From NCBI RefSeq assembly GCF_900107455.1, contig NZ_FNQB01000001.1:1-64000 (forward strand): a DNA stretch of 64,000 nucleotides, in the 5' to 3' direction. Every line of letters starts with the position of its first letter. Positions within the stretch are counted from its first letter, which is position 1. The translations under genes and the position numbers were made by a program. The notes under the pieces were generated by a model. The model did not search any database. It worked only from the letters and a program-made list of their open reading frames with translations, and was not told where the DNA came from. This document shows, piece after piece, positions 56,282 through 64,000 of this stretch. Origin of the DNA: Asanoa ishikariensis (GTDB lineage Bacteria > Actinomycetota > Actinomycetes > Mycobacteriales > Micromonosporaceae).

Positions 56282-58498
56282 TCAGGTGGAAATCGTTGTC
56301 TTGGGTGCAGAATCGGCCCTCGGCGCGGACACCGCAGCCGTGGCGCGAACGCGGGCGCCGCTGGCGAACCAGCGTTGGTGCAGCCGACGCAGGGGCGCCG
56401 GCGCCCACCAGTTCCACTCGCCGAGCAGGCTCATCAGCGCCGGCAGCAACAGGCCGCGGACCACGGTCACGTCGAGTACGACCGCGACCACCATGCCGAA
56501 GCCGATCTCCTTGACCGCGGTCAGGCCGCCGAGCAGGAAGCCGAGGAACACCACCGAGATGGACAGGGCGGCGGCGGTGACCACCGGGCCGGTCTTCGTG
56601 ATGCCGGCGAGCACGGCCCGATCGCTGGCCGCGGCGTCGTCACTGGACCGGCGACGGCGTACCCGCCGATCCCATTCCTCCTTGATCCGCGCCAGCAGGA
56701 AGACCTCGTAGTCCATCGAGAGCCCGAAGATGAAGACGAAGAGCAGCACCGGCGTGGTCACGTCGATCGCGCCCCACGAGTCGAAGCCGAGCAACACGTC
56801 ACCGACACCCCACTGGAACACCACGACCAGCACACCGAGCGTGCCGAGCAGCGTGAGCGCGTTCATCAGCAGGGCCTTGACCGGAATCACCAGCGAGCCG
56901 GTGAGTACGAACAGCAGGATCGCGGTAACCAGGAACAGCACGAGCACGGCGATCGGCAGCCGGCCCGCGACCGACTCCTGATAGTCGACCAGTTCGGCCG
57001 CCGGCCCACCGACCAGCAACGACACCGGGGTGTTCAGCGCGCGGATCTGGCGCACCAGGTCGCGCGAGGTCTGGTCGCCCGTCGCACCCTCCGGCGTGAC
57101 GTCGATGATCGCGGCCCGACCCGGCACGTCGGGCCGAGGCTGCATCAGCACCACGCCGGGCATCGAGTTGAGCTGGTTGAGCAGGTCGCGCACGGCGGCC
57201 GTGGCCGGGTCCGCGTCGACCACGACCACCACCGGCTCCGCCCGGCCGACGTTGAAGTCGCGCTGCACCACCTCGTAGAGCTGGCGGGCCTCGGCCCGCG
57301 CGGGCAGCGCCCGGGCATCGGAGTTGGCCAGGTTGGCACCGAGCACGAACGGCAGCGACAGCACGATCAGGCCGACGGAGACGGCCAGCGCGACCGGGCC
57401 GGGCCGCGCCTGCGCGACGACGGCGAGCCTCGGCAGCAGGGCTTTGCGTGGTCGGGGCAGCCGGTCGAGAATCCAGTGGCGGGTGCCCTCGGCCGGTATC
57501 CGCCGGTGCGCGACAGCGATCAGCGCCGGCACCGCGGTCAGTCCGGCGGCGGTGGCCAGCACGACGACGACCGCACCGCCGAGGGCCATGCTGGCCAGCA
57601 GCGGTTCCGCGAAGGCGAAGAGCCCGAGCATCGCGGCCGCGACGGCCAACCCGGAGATCAAGACGGTCCGACCCGCGGTCTCGGTGGTACGGGCGAGCAG
57701 CTCGCCGGGTGCGGCAGTCAGGTCGTTCGCCCGCTCCTCGCGGAACCGCGCGATCATCAGGAGCGCGTAGTCCACCGCGAGCCCGATGCCCAGCAGGGTC
57801 ACCACGTTGACGGTGAACTCGCCGACGTCGCCGAACGCGGTCAACAGCAGCAGCCCGAGCAGCGTCGCCGCGACGGACGCGAGGGCGGCGGCCAGCGGCA
57901 CGAGCCCGACGACGAACCCGCCGAGGGTCAGGACCAGGACGATCAGGAGTACGGCGAGCGCGATGCTCTCACCGACAGCGGCGTCCCGGATCGCCTGCTC
58001 CTCGAACTCCCGCTCGGCGAGCTTCTCGCCACCCACCAGCACCTGAGGCGCGTCGATCCGGTGCAACGCGGCGACCACCAGGTCCTCTGTCCGCTCACGC
58101 TGCGCGTCGGCGAGCCCCGGCCGAAGCTCAACCTCCACAAGGGAGCTTCGGTTGTCGGCGCCGATCCGCCCACCGGGTGCGCTGTAGAGGTCGTCGACGG
58201 TCTTGACCCCGTCGATGCCACGGATCTCGCCGGCGATCTTCTGCACGTTCTCGACCAGCGGCGGGTCGTAGATGTCGCGATCCCGGATGACCGCGACGAC
58301 CTTGTCGCCCTCCGGCTTGAGCTCCTGCACACGCCGATCGGCCTGCTGCGACTCGGAATCAGGCCGCAGGTTGTCGGTGCTGGCCAGCCGATCGAAGACC
58401 TGGCCGCCAAAGGCCGCACCGACGACGACCAGCACCAGCCACCCGGCCAGCACCGCCCACCGCCACCGCGCCATCGCCCGCCCGAGCGCACCGAACAT
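56282..58498 (-). CDS. MMPL-family RND-type transporter
   Basis: A 738-residue exporter with about twelve membrane helices and two large outer loops. RND/MMPL marks are WAVLAGWLVLVVVGAAFGG at the first helix, GLAVDYALLMIARFREER near residue 225 with the intramembrane Asp, and VFIFGLSMDYEVFLLARIKE near residue 600 (SMDYEVFL) with the second proton-relay Asp. ATG 58498 is supported by GGGGAGG 5 nt upstream; a longer start lacks one. MMPL proteins export lipids, siderophores or antibiotics in actinobacteria; the cargo here is unknown. The neighbouring HTH-ATPase-TPR regulator lies downstream on the same strand (97-bp gap). Confidence 0.92.
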   Translation of the reverse strand: MFGALGRAMARWRWAVLAGWLVLVVVGAAFGGQVFDRLASTDNLRPDSESQQADRRVQELKPEGDKVVAVIRDRDIYDPPLVENVQKIAGEIRGIDGVKTVDDLYSAPGGRIGADNRSSLVEVELRPGLADAQRERTEDLVVAALHRIDAPQVLVGGEKLAEREFEEQAIRDAAVGESIALAVLLIVLVLTLGGFVVGLVPLAAALASVAATLLGLLLLTAFGDVGEFTVNVVTLLGIGLAVDYALLMIARFREERANDLTAAPGELLARTTETAGRTVLISGLAVAAAMLGLFAFAEPLLASMALGGAVVVVLATAAGLTAVPALIAVAHRRIPAEGTRHWILDRLPRPRKALLPRLAVVAQARPGPVALAVSVGLIVLSLPFVLGANLANSDARALPARAEARQLYEVVQRDFNVGRAEPVVVVVDADPATAAVRDLLNQLNSMPGVVLMQPRPDVPGRAAIIDVTPEGATGDQTSRDLVRQIRALNTPVSLLVGGPAAELVDYQESVAGRLPIAVLVLFLVTAILLFVLTGSLVIPVKALLMNALTLLGTLGVLVVVFQWGVGDVLLGFDSWGAIDVTTPVLLFVFIFGLSMDYEVFLLARIKEEWDRRVRRRRSSDDAAASDRAVLAGITKTGPVVTAAALSISVVFLGFLLGGLTAVKEIGFGMVVAVVLDVTVVRGLLLPALMSLLGEWNWWAPAPLRRLHQRWFASGARVRATAAVSAPRADSAPKTTIST

Positions 58499-58922
58499 GA
58501 GACCTCCCCGGATGGATACCGAGGAATGCAAACACCTCGAATTCCTCCGCACCACCCGGCGTTTGGCCGGGCTTTACGTCGGATATCCGCGCCGGCCGGC
58601 CGGATGCGGGCGAACGAAAAGCCCCCAGGCGAAGCGGCCGACGACCGTCAAACCAACCCGCGAGCATGCGTCCACTGCGTGAGCAGCGACCGGCCGGCGG
58701 CAACCAGCGGTGAACGAGCCGACCAGCCCTTGCCCAGCACCGCGGTGAGACGGAGAACCGCAAACCGTGGCGACCACGGCGACCAAGCGCGTCGCCGGCA
58801 CACGCGAGGGAGCGTAGTGGCGCGGTCGTGTCGCGCGGTGTCGGCCGGCCGAGCGAAGCAAGGGCCGGCCGGCGCCGCGCGACACGACCTTAGAGCGCCA
58901 CGAAGCGACTGAGCCCAGAAAA
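58499..58922. other. Intergenic stretch before the MMPL gene
   Basis: No supported gene is visible over 424 bp. It contains the large palindrome at 58824-58889, which probably ends the acyl-CoA dehydrogenase operon (minus strand, stop 58923), and the promoter of the MMPL gene, for which no clear hexamer pair stands out. Other open frames here are Arg/Pro-rich and unconvincing. Confidence 0.5.
58824..58889. terminator. Long nested palindrome after acyl-CoA dehydrogenase gene
   Basis: The outer arms GGTCGTGTCGCGCGG (58824-58838) and CCGCGCGACACGACC (58875-58889) are perfect 15-bp complements; inner arms GGCCGGCC (58843-58850 and 58863-58870) extend the stem. Located 33 bp past the minus-strand stop at 58923, it is probably a terminator, but its size also fits a repeat-type element. 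Confidence 0.6.
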
Positions 58923-60062
58923 CTAGAGTCCGAGATCCCGCGCGATCACCATGCGCTGGATCTCGGACGTACCCTCGCCGATTTCGAGGATTTTGGAGTC
59001 GCGCCAGAAGCGGGCGACGGGGAACTCGTTCATGAAGCCGTAACCGCCGTGGATCTGGGTGGCGTCGCGCGCGTTGTCCACCGCGCTTTCGCTGGCGTAC
59101 AGCTTGGCGATCGCCGCCTTGCGTTTGAAGTCGCGGCCGGCCAGCATTTCGGCGGCGGCGTCGTGGTAGGCCAGGCGGCCCAGGTGGGCGCGCTTCTCCA
59201 TGTCCGCGATCTTGAACTGGATCGCCTGGAAGCCGGCGATCGGCTGGCCGAAGGCGTGGCGCTCCTTGGCGTAGCGCACGGACTCGTCGACGCAACCCTG
59301 CGCCAGGCCGACGGCGAGCGCGGCGATCGCGATGCGGCCCTCGTCGAGGATGCGCAGGAACTGGGCGAAGCCTCGGCCACGCTCGCCGAGCAGGTTCTCG
59401 GCGGGGACGCGGACGTCTTCGAAGCTGAGCTCGTGGGTGTCGGAGGCGCACCAGCCGACCTTCGAGTAGCCCGGCGCTACCGTGAAGCCGGGCGTGCCCG
59501 ACGGCACGATGATGGTCGACAGTTCCTTGCTGCCGTCGGGGCGGGTGCCGGTCACCGCGGTCACCGTGACGAACGACGTGATGTCGGTGCCCGAGTTGGT
59601 GATGAAGGCCTTCGCCCCGTTGATCACCCACTCGTCGCCGTCGAGGACGGCGCGGGTGGCGGTGCCGCCGGCGTCGCTGCCGAAGCCGGGCTCGGTCAGG
59701 CCGAAGCCGGCCAGTGCCTCGCCCCGCAGCAACGGCGGGAGCCAGCGGCGCTTCTGCTCCTCGGTGCCGAACCGGTAGATCGGCATGGCGCCCAGCGAGA
59801 CCGCGGCCTCAAGGGTGATCGCCACGCTCGAGTCGATCCGGGCCAGCTCTTCGAGGGCCAGGCAGAGGGCGAAGTAGTCGCCGCCCATGCCGCCGTGCTC
59901 CTCGGCGAACGGCAGGCCGAACAGGCCCATCTTGCCCATCGCCGCGACGATGTCGTACGGGAAGGTGTGGTTGTCGTAGTGCTTGGCGATGACGGGCGCG
60001 ACCACGTCGTTGGCGAACTCGCGGACGCTTTCCCGCAGCGCCTCGTGCTCTTCGTTGAGCAT
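58923..60062 (-). CDS. Acyl-CoA dehydrogenase
   Basis: A 379-residue FAD enzyme that introduces the alpha,beta double bond in acyl-CoA (beta-oxidation or branched-chain amino acid breakdown). The three-domain ACAD layout is complete: the N-terminal helices (HEALRESVREFANDVVAPVI), LTEPGFGSDAGGTATRAV with the FAD/substrate loop, a middle beta domain (WCASDTHELSFEDVRVP), and the C-terminal helices (GFQAIQFKIADMEKRAHLGR, QIHGGYGFMNEFPVARFWRD) where the catalytic Glu is expected near the end (EIGEGTSEIQR). Linked by 16 bp to the acyl-CoA carboxylase subunit, so the operon resembles the actinobacterial leucine/isovalerate breakdown module. Confidence 0.92.
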   Translation of the reverse strand: MLNEEHEALRESVREFANDVVAPVIAKHYDNHTFPYDIVAAMGKMGLFGLPFAEEHGGMGGDYFALCLALEELARIDSSVAITLEAAVSLGAMPIYRFGTEEQKRRWLPPLLRGEALAGFGLTEPGFGSDAGGTATRAVLDGDEWVINGAKAFITNSGTDITSFVTVTAVTGTRPDGSKELSTIIVPSGTPGFTVAPGYSKVGWCASDTHELSFEDVRVPAENLLGERGRGFAQFLRILDEGRIAIAALAVGLAQGCVDESVRYAKERHAFGQPIAGFQAIQFKIADMEKRAHLGRLAYHDAAAEMLAGRDFKRKAAIAKLYASESAVDNARDATQIHGGYGFMNEFPVARFWRDSKILEIGEGTSEIQRMVIARDLGL

Positions 60063-60078
60063 GGCGGGCTCCTTGTGG

Positions 60079-61608
60079 TTAGACGGGTGTCACGCCGTGG
60101 CGACGGCGGGAGAAGTGGCGGTCCTTGCCCTGGGCGGCCGCGTAGCGGGCGACCAGCTCGGCGCGCAGCAGCTCGGGCGGCACGATCGCGTCGATCACGA
60201 GCTCGCTCGCGAGGTGGACGATGTCGATGTCCCGCTCGTAGGCCTCGCGCCGCTCGCTGACGAAGGCGGCCCGCGCCTCCGGGTCCTCGATCGCGGCGAT
60301 CTTGTTTGCGTAGACCGCGTTGACGGCGGCCTCGGCGCCCATCACCGCGATCTTCGCGGTCGGCAGGGCGATGGTCGCGTCGGGCATGAAACCGGGGCCG
60401 GCCATCGCATAAAGGCCGGCACCGTACGCCTTGCGGACCACGACGCAGATCTTCGGCACGGTGGCCTCGGAGATCGCGGTGATCATCTTGGCGCCGTGCC
60501 GGATGATCCCCTGCTTTTCGACGGCGGTGCCGACCATGAAGCCGGGCACGTCGGAGAGGAAGAGCAGCGGCACGTTGAACGCGTCGCAAAGCTGGACGAA
60601 CCTGGTGGCCTTGTCGGCGGAGTCGACGAACAGCACGCCGCCCTTGAACATCGAGTTGTTGGCCACGACGCCGACCACCTGGCCGTCGAGACGGCCGAAC
60701 CCGATCGTCAGCTCCTTCGCCCAGAGGGCCTGGATCTCGAAGAACGTGCCCTCGTCGAGCAGCCCCTTGGCGAACTTGCGCATGTCGAAGGCCTGCCGCT
60801 CGCTGGGCGGCACCATCGCGGCGAGGTCGGCCTGCGGCGGGGCGACCGCGGCAAGAGCCGGCGGCTGCTCGGTGTAGTTGGCCGGCAGGTAGGACAGGTA
60901 GCGGCGGACCGTCTCGAGCGCCTCGTCCTCGGTCTTGCAGAGGAAATGGCCGACGCCGGACTCGCGGGTGTGCACGGCGGCGCCGCCCATCGCCTCCAGC
61001 GTGGTCTTCTCACCGGTGACCATCTCGACCATGCGGTCGGAGCCGAGGTACATGCTGGCGTTGCCGTCGACCATCGCGACCACGTCGCAGAACGCCGGGA
61101 TGTAGGCGCCGCCGGCCGCGGACGGGCCGAACAGCGCGCAGACCTGCGGGATCGAGCCGGAGGCGCGGACCTGGTTCCAGAAGATGTGCCCGGCGCCGCG
61201 GCGGCCGGGGAACAGGTCGACCTGGTCGGTGATCCGGGCGCCGGCCGAGTCGACCAGGTAGACCATCGGCAGGCCGGACTGATAGGCCCGCTCGATGATC
61301 CGGATGATCTTCTCGACGGTACGCGCGCCCCACGAGCCGGCCTTCACGGTCGAGTCGTTGGCCATCAGGCAGACCCGGCGGCCGTCGATGGTCGCCTGGC
61401 CGGTGATCACGCCGTCGGCCGGCAGGCCCTCGGCCAGGGCGTTGGCGTAGAGCCCGTCTTCGACGAAGGAGCCCTCGTCGACCAGATGGGCCACCCGCTC
61501 GCGGGCGAACATCTTGCCCTTGGCCGCGTTGGACGCGTGGTAGCGCTCCGCGCCACCGGCCCGGACCCGCTTGCCGAGCTGCTCGAGATCTTCGTCGTCG
61601 AGTGCCAC
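60079..61608 (-). CDS. Acyl-CoA carboxylase carboxyltransferase (beta) subunit
   Basis: A 509-residue biotin-dependent carboxyltransferase that transfers CO2 from biotin to an acyl-CoA. It has two crotonase-like halves. Recognised segments are AERYHASNAAKGKMFARERV, LMANDSTVKAGSWGARTVEK, LVDSAGARITDQVDLFPGRR and LFGPSAAGGAYIPAFCDVVA in the N half, and LFLSDVPGFMVGTAVEKQGI with VVRKAYGAGLYAMAGPGF in the C half. The N-half pattern is closest to the methylcrotonyl/AccD1-like group. The biotinylated alpha subunit is not in the window. Co-transcribed with the acyl-CoA dehydrogenase, 16 bp apart. Leucine catabolism is the likely role. Confidence 0.92.
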   Translation of the reverse strand: MALDDEDLEQLGKRVRAGGAERYHASNAAKGKMFARERVAHLVDEGSFVEDGLYANALAEGLPADGVITGQATIDGRRVCLMANDSTVKAGSWGARTVEKIIRIIERAYQSGLPMVYLVDSAGARITDQVDLFPGRRGAGHIFWNQVRASGSIPQVCALFGPSAAGGAYIPAFCDVVAMVDGNASMYLGSDRMVEMVTGEKTTLEAMGGAAVHTRESGVGHFLCKTEDEALETVRRYLSYLPANYTEQPPALAAVAPPQADLAAMVPPSERQAFDMRKFAKGLLDEGTFFEIQALWAKELTIGFGRLDGQVVGVVANNSMFKGGVLFVDSADKATRFVQLCDAFNVPLLFLSDVPGFMVGTAVEKQGIIRHGAKMITAISEATVPKICVVVRKAYGAGLYAMAGPGFMPDATIALPTAKIAVMGAEAAVNAVYANKIAAIEDPEARAAFVSERREAYERDIDIVHLASELVIDAIVPPELLRAELVARYAAAQGKDRHFSRRRHGVTPV

Positions 61609-61664
61609 ACCGACCCCTTCGCCAACGCGACTGAACTATCGTTAAGGTACTACATCCGAATACG

Positions 61665-61695
61665 AAAGGGCCCCCGCAGGTCGCGGGGGCCCTTT
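61665..61695. terminator. Hairpin terminator between chaplin-like and carboxylase genes
   Basis: AAAGGGCCCCCGC and GCGGGGGCCCTTT form a perfect 13-bp stem with a 5-nt loop; T tracts flank it on both sides. It lies 31 bp beyond the minus-strand stop at 61726. Confidence 0.85.
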
Positions 61696-61725
61696 TTCGT
61701 GCGGGTCGTGCGGTCGTGCGGTGGA

Positions 61726-63270
61726 TCAGTTGAGGGCGAGCGCCCCGCCCTGGCTCTGCGCGAAGGCGACGCCACCGGCGGCGGCGATCGCGTTGCCGCT
61801 GATGTCGACCGGGATCTGGATCGGGGTGTACACCTGGGTGCCGTTGCCGATGCCGTAGTTCCCGGTGGTGATCAGGTTGGTGCCACCGCCGTTGGAGGCG
61901 ACAGCGCCGCCACGCGGACCGCGCTGGTCGTGCTTCTTGCCGTGCTTGCCGTGACCACGGTCGTCGTCGTCGTAGTCGTCACCCTCGGTGGCACCGGCCG
62001 AGCGGGCGCCCGGCGCGTCGGCCATCTTGGGGGCGGCGGCTGCGGGGGCGGTGTTCTGCCCCAGCGACCCGACGACCGGCAGGCCGGCGACGACGGGGAG
62101 CGAGCCGAGAACCGGCAGCGCCTCGTCGCGGGCACCCTCGGAACGAGCGCTCTCGTTGAGAGCGATCGCGCCACCGTCGCACTGCGCGAACGCGACAGCC
62201 GCAGCACCGGCGATCGAGTTGCCGCAGACGTCGATCGGAATCTGGATCGGCGCGTACACCTGGGTGCCGTTGGCGATGCCGTAGTTGCCGGTCGTGATGA
62301 CGTTGGTGCCCTCGGAGCGGGCGCTCTCGTTGACGGCGACCGCGCCACCGTCGCAAGCCGCGAACGCGACACCAGCGGCGGCGGCGATGCCGTTGCCGCA
62401 GATGCTGATCGGCGCCTGGATCGGCGCGTACAGCTGGGTGCCGTTGCCGATGCCGAAGTTGTTGCCGGTGAAGAGCGTCGTGCCGCCGTTGCCGCCGTTG
62501 TCACGGTGGCCACGGCCGTCGTGGTCACGGCCGTCGTGGCCACGACCGTCGTAGTCGTCGCCCTCCGCGCGAGCGCTCTCGTTGACCGCAGCCGCGCCGC
62601 CGTCGCACGAGGCGAAGGCAACCGCGCCGATCAGCGGGATCGAGTTGCCGCAGATGCTGATCGGAACCTGGATCGGCGCGTAGACCTGGGTGCCGTTCAG
62701 GATCCCGTAGTTGCCCGACGAGACGATGTTGGTCGCCTGGTCGTTCCAAGCACCCTTGTTCTTCTTGTGCTTCTTGCTGCCCTCGGCCATCGCGAGAGCC
62801 TCGTCGGAGGCGTCCTTGTGGCTCTTGTGGTAGCCACCGTCGTTCTTGTCGCTGCTCTCGCCGCCACCGTTGACGGCCAGGGCGCCACCGTCACACGCGG
62901 CGAACGCCACGCCGGCCGCGGCCGCGATGCCGTTGCCGCAGACGTCGATGACGGCCTGGATCGGCGCCACGAGCTGAGTGCCGTTGCCGATGCCGAAGTT
63001 GCCCGACGAGACGATGTTGCCGCCGCCGCCCACGCCGTTGACTGCGGCTGCGCCGCCGTCACACTGCGCGAACGCGACGCCGCCGGCGCCGGCGATGCTG
63101 TTGCCGCAGATGTCCGCGACGATCTGGATCGGCGTCACGACCTGGGTGCCGTTGCCGATGCCGAAGTTGCCGTTGGTGATGACGTCGGCCTGAGCCGCCG
63201 CCTGCGTCGCGAGCAGACCACCAGCCGCCATGACGCCAACGCTGATGGACTTGCGAACCCAAGTCTTCAT
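61726..63270 (-). CDS. Secreted chaplin-like protein with six repeats and charged linkers
   Basis: A 514-residue exported protein. Signal peptide (KSISVGVMAAGGLLATQAAA), then six approx. 48-residue repeats of the pattern GNFGIGNGTQ-x-x-x-PIQ-x-x-x-x-x-CGN-(I)-x-x-x-x-x-VAFA-x-C-x-GGA, starting near residues 33, 88, 186, 260, 320 and 470. In repeats 1-5 two Cys are 14-15 residues apart, like the disulfide pair of chaplins (DUF320). The sixth has Ser at both positions (DISGNAIAAAGGVAFAQSQG). Linkers are rich in charge: SDKNDGGYHKSHKDASDE, GDDYDGRGHDGRDHDGRG and DDYDDDDRGHGKHGKKHDQR. Chaplins coat aerial structures as amyloid surfactants. This one is far longer than usual, which suggests a cell-wall or spore-coat amyloid. 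GAAAGG precedes ATG 63270. Confidence 0.78.
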   Translation of the reverse strand: MKTWVRKSISVGVMAAGGLLATQAAAQADVITNGNFGIGNGTQVVTPIQIVADICGNSIAGAGGVAFAQCDGGAAAVNGVGGGGNIVSSGNFGIGNGTQLVAPIQAVIDVCGNGIAAAAGVAFAACDGGALAVNGGGESSDKNDGGYHKSHKDASDEALAMAEGSKKHKKNKGAWNDQATNIVSSGNYGILNGTQVYAPIQVPISICGNSIPLIGAVAFASCDGGAAAVNESARAEGDDYDGRGHDGRDHDGRGHRDNGGNGGTTLFTGNNFGIGNGTQLYAPIQAPISICGNGIAAAAGVAFAACDGGAVAVNESARSEGTNVITTGNYGIANGTQVYAPIQIPIDVCGNSIAGAAAVAFAQCDGGAIALNESARSEGARDEALPVLGSLPVVAGLPVVGSLGQNTAPAAAAPKMADAPGARSAGATEGDDYDDDDRGHGKHGKKHDQRGPRGGAVASNGGGTNLITTGNYGIGNGTQVYTPIQIPVDISGNAIAAAGGVAFAQSQGGALALN

Positions 63271-63522
63271 TGGGTGAAGTGACCTTTCAATAATGTCAGT
63301 AAGAGGGTGTTGCCGTGGTGTCGCTGTCCGGGCGCGACGGTGCCGTGAGGTGCCCTGACTCCGCCTGTCGACGTGCGCCCAGGTGTGGTTCGTGATGTCC
63401 GGCCAGGGTTTCGCCGCTAGTGCGAGCGGTCATCGGAATCCCTGATCTGCCGCGCTACGCGGGCCGGGTGGCCCGGTGGGGCTGGTCGGCTCCTGCCCGT
63501 CGCCGGTGCAGGTCCTTCATCA
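63271..63522. other. Upstream region of the chaplin-like gene
   Basis: This 252-bp interval lies between the chaplin-like gene and the end of the partial gene on the same strand. No gene is supported. It should hold the chaplin-like promoter; I see no clear hexamers, which would fit use of an alternative sigma factor. Confidence 0.4.
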
Positions 63523-64000
63523 CTAGTCAGGTGAGACGGTCGGTTCCTCGGCGTCACGCCGCGGTACCACTGTGTCGGCCGATTTCGGCAGCAACTGGTA
63601 GGCCAGCATGCTGTCTGCGACCGACGAGGGAACGGTGGCGAACGCACCACCGCCCATCGGCGAACCCGCCGCATTGGCCGGGGTCCCCGAAGCACTGCCT
63701 TCACCCCGTGTGGGCACGGGATACGGCAGGCTGGGCGCATCGCCCTTGTTCCGGGACGACACGGTCTCGACCGCGCGTTCCGGCCGGCCGGCGTGCTGCC
63801 GGACGGTGCTCGTCTCGGTGTGAGCGGCCCGAAGTGTGGCCGGTGTGGCCGCACCCGGAGCGGTCGTGCCGGTCGTGCCGGATGACACGCCTCCGTGCAC
63901 GCCGACGAGACCGTTGGGCGTGACAACCGAGGTTGGCCGGCCGCGGGGGCCGGGCAGAGTGCCGGTCACCGTCCTGGCCACCACGCCGACCGTGCTGAAC
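63523..64000 (-). CDS. 3' part of an unidentified gene (cut by window end)
   Basis: The minus-strand frame is open from the window edge to the stop at 63523-63525 and encodes at least 158 residues, rich in Thr, Ser, Gly, Pro and Ala with little hydrophobic core (VSSGTTGTTAPGAATPATLR, GDAPSLPYPVPTRGEGSASG), ending SADTVVPRRDAEEPTVSPD. It may be the disordered C-terminal part of a secreted or surface protein. An internal GTG (63982-63984) could be a start but lacks an evident ribosome-binding site. It points in the same direction as the chaplin-like gene, 252 bp upstream of its start. Confidence 0.5.
   Translation of the reverse strand, partial: FSTVGVVARTVTGTLPGPRGRPTSVVTPNGLVGVHGGVSSGTTGTTAPGAATPATLRAAHTETSTVRQHAGRPERAVETVSSRNKGDAPSLPYPVPTRGEGSASGTPANAAGSPMGGGAFATVPSSVADSMLAYQLLPKSADTVVPRRDAEEPTVSPD

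Noticed and set aside
58272-58682. Open frames at the 5' end of the MMPL gene and upstream of it
   Set aside because: Arg/Pro-rich, no ribosome-binding site, overlap with well-supported MMPL coding sequence.
59049-63282. Very long plus-strand open frames (403 and 1099 codons) opposite the ACAD, carboxylase and chaplin-like genes
   Set aside because: They mirror three real genes in the antisense frame; sequences are repetitive Asp/Arg/Val/Gly with no domains, and they span several genes and a terminator.

Overview
The window looks like a chromosomal segment from a high-GC, sporulating or filamentous actinobacterium, most plausibly a member of the Micromonosporaceae (an inference from gene content and family resemblance; no search was run). 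Evidence includes the actinobacterial pknB-pknA-pbpA-rodA-pstP-fhaB-fhaA block with crgA and pabA beside it, a class E sortase, an XRE/DUF397 pair, a chaplin-like secreted protein, abundant GTG starts and many -10 boxes placed 6-7 nt before the start codon (leaderless mRNAs).

Layout. 1-520 is the promoter and leader region of an rRNA operon that runs leftwards out of the window, with three tandem promoters. 951-9700 is a patchwork of small regulator-target units: map/XRE, PadR with a HAAS-type membrane protein, a PP2C-like phosphatase, an ArsR-SRPBCC-hydrolase operon, and an FAD monooxygenase. Within it, 8.1-9.7 kb shows decay: two frameshifted genes and one gene without a canonical start. 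9.7-16.4 kb holds tRNA-Gly, a secreted M43-type metalloprotease, a divergent PPOX/dcd pair, an NlpC/P60 hydrolase, two CNNM-type CBS membrane proteins and a DedA protein. A 164-bp palindromic MITE-like element precedes a glycosyltransferase with a 15-proline run. 18.6-25.6 kb has a NarL-type two-component system, an ECF sigma factor flanked by two paralogous beta-propeller proteins, and a membrane Fe-S reductase.

25.7-38.1 kb is the conserved cell-division and cell-wall signalling region found near the origin in actinobacteria (same order as M. tuberculosis Rv0011c-Rv0020c): crgA, DUF881, class E sortase, a small membrane protein and pabA/trpG, then on the opposite strand fhaA-fhaB-pstP-rodA-pbpA-pknA-pknB. 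The latter is a tightly coupled operon combining Ser/Thr kinases, their phosphatase, FHA readers and the elongation or division peptidoglycan synthase pair. tRNA-Leu follows.

38.5-53.4 kb carries an epimerase and WecG-type glycosyltransferase pair, two tandem secreted subtilases, a WhiJ-like XRE/DUF397 cassette, a secreted proline-rich protein convergent with a PASTA membrane protein, a GCS2-type ligase and a divergent YceI/MarR pair. 53.6-61.6 kb has a large HTH-ATPase-TPR regulator, an MMPL exporter, and an acyl-CoA carboxylase/acyl-CoA dehydrogenase operon. The right end has a six-repeat chaplin-like protein and the 3' end of an unidentified gene.

The most interesting signals are the six-repeat chaplin-like protein whose last repeat has lost both cysteines, repeated acidic-Thr motifs in the cytosolic tails of the sortase and of the PASTA protein (candidate PknA/PknB/FHA docking sites), the ECF sigma locus with duplicated propeller proteins, and the MITE-like palindrome.
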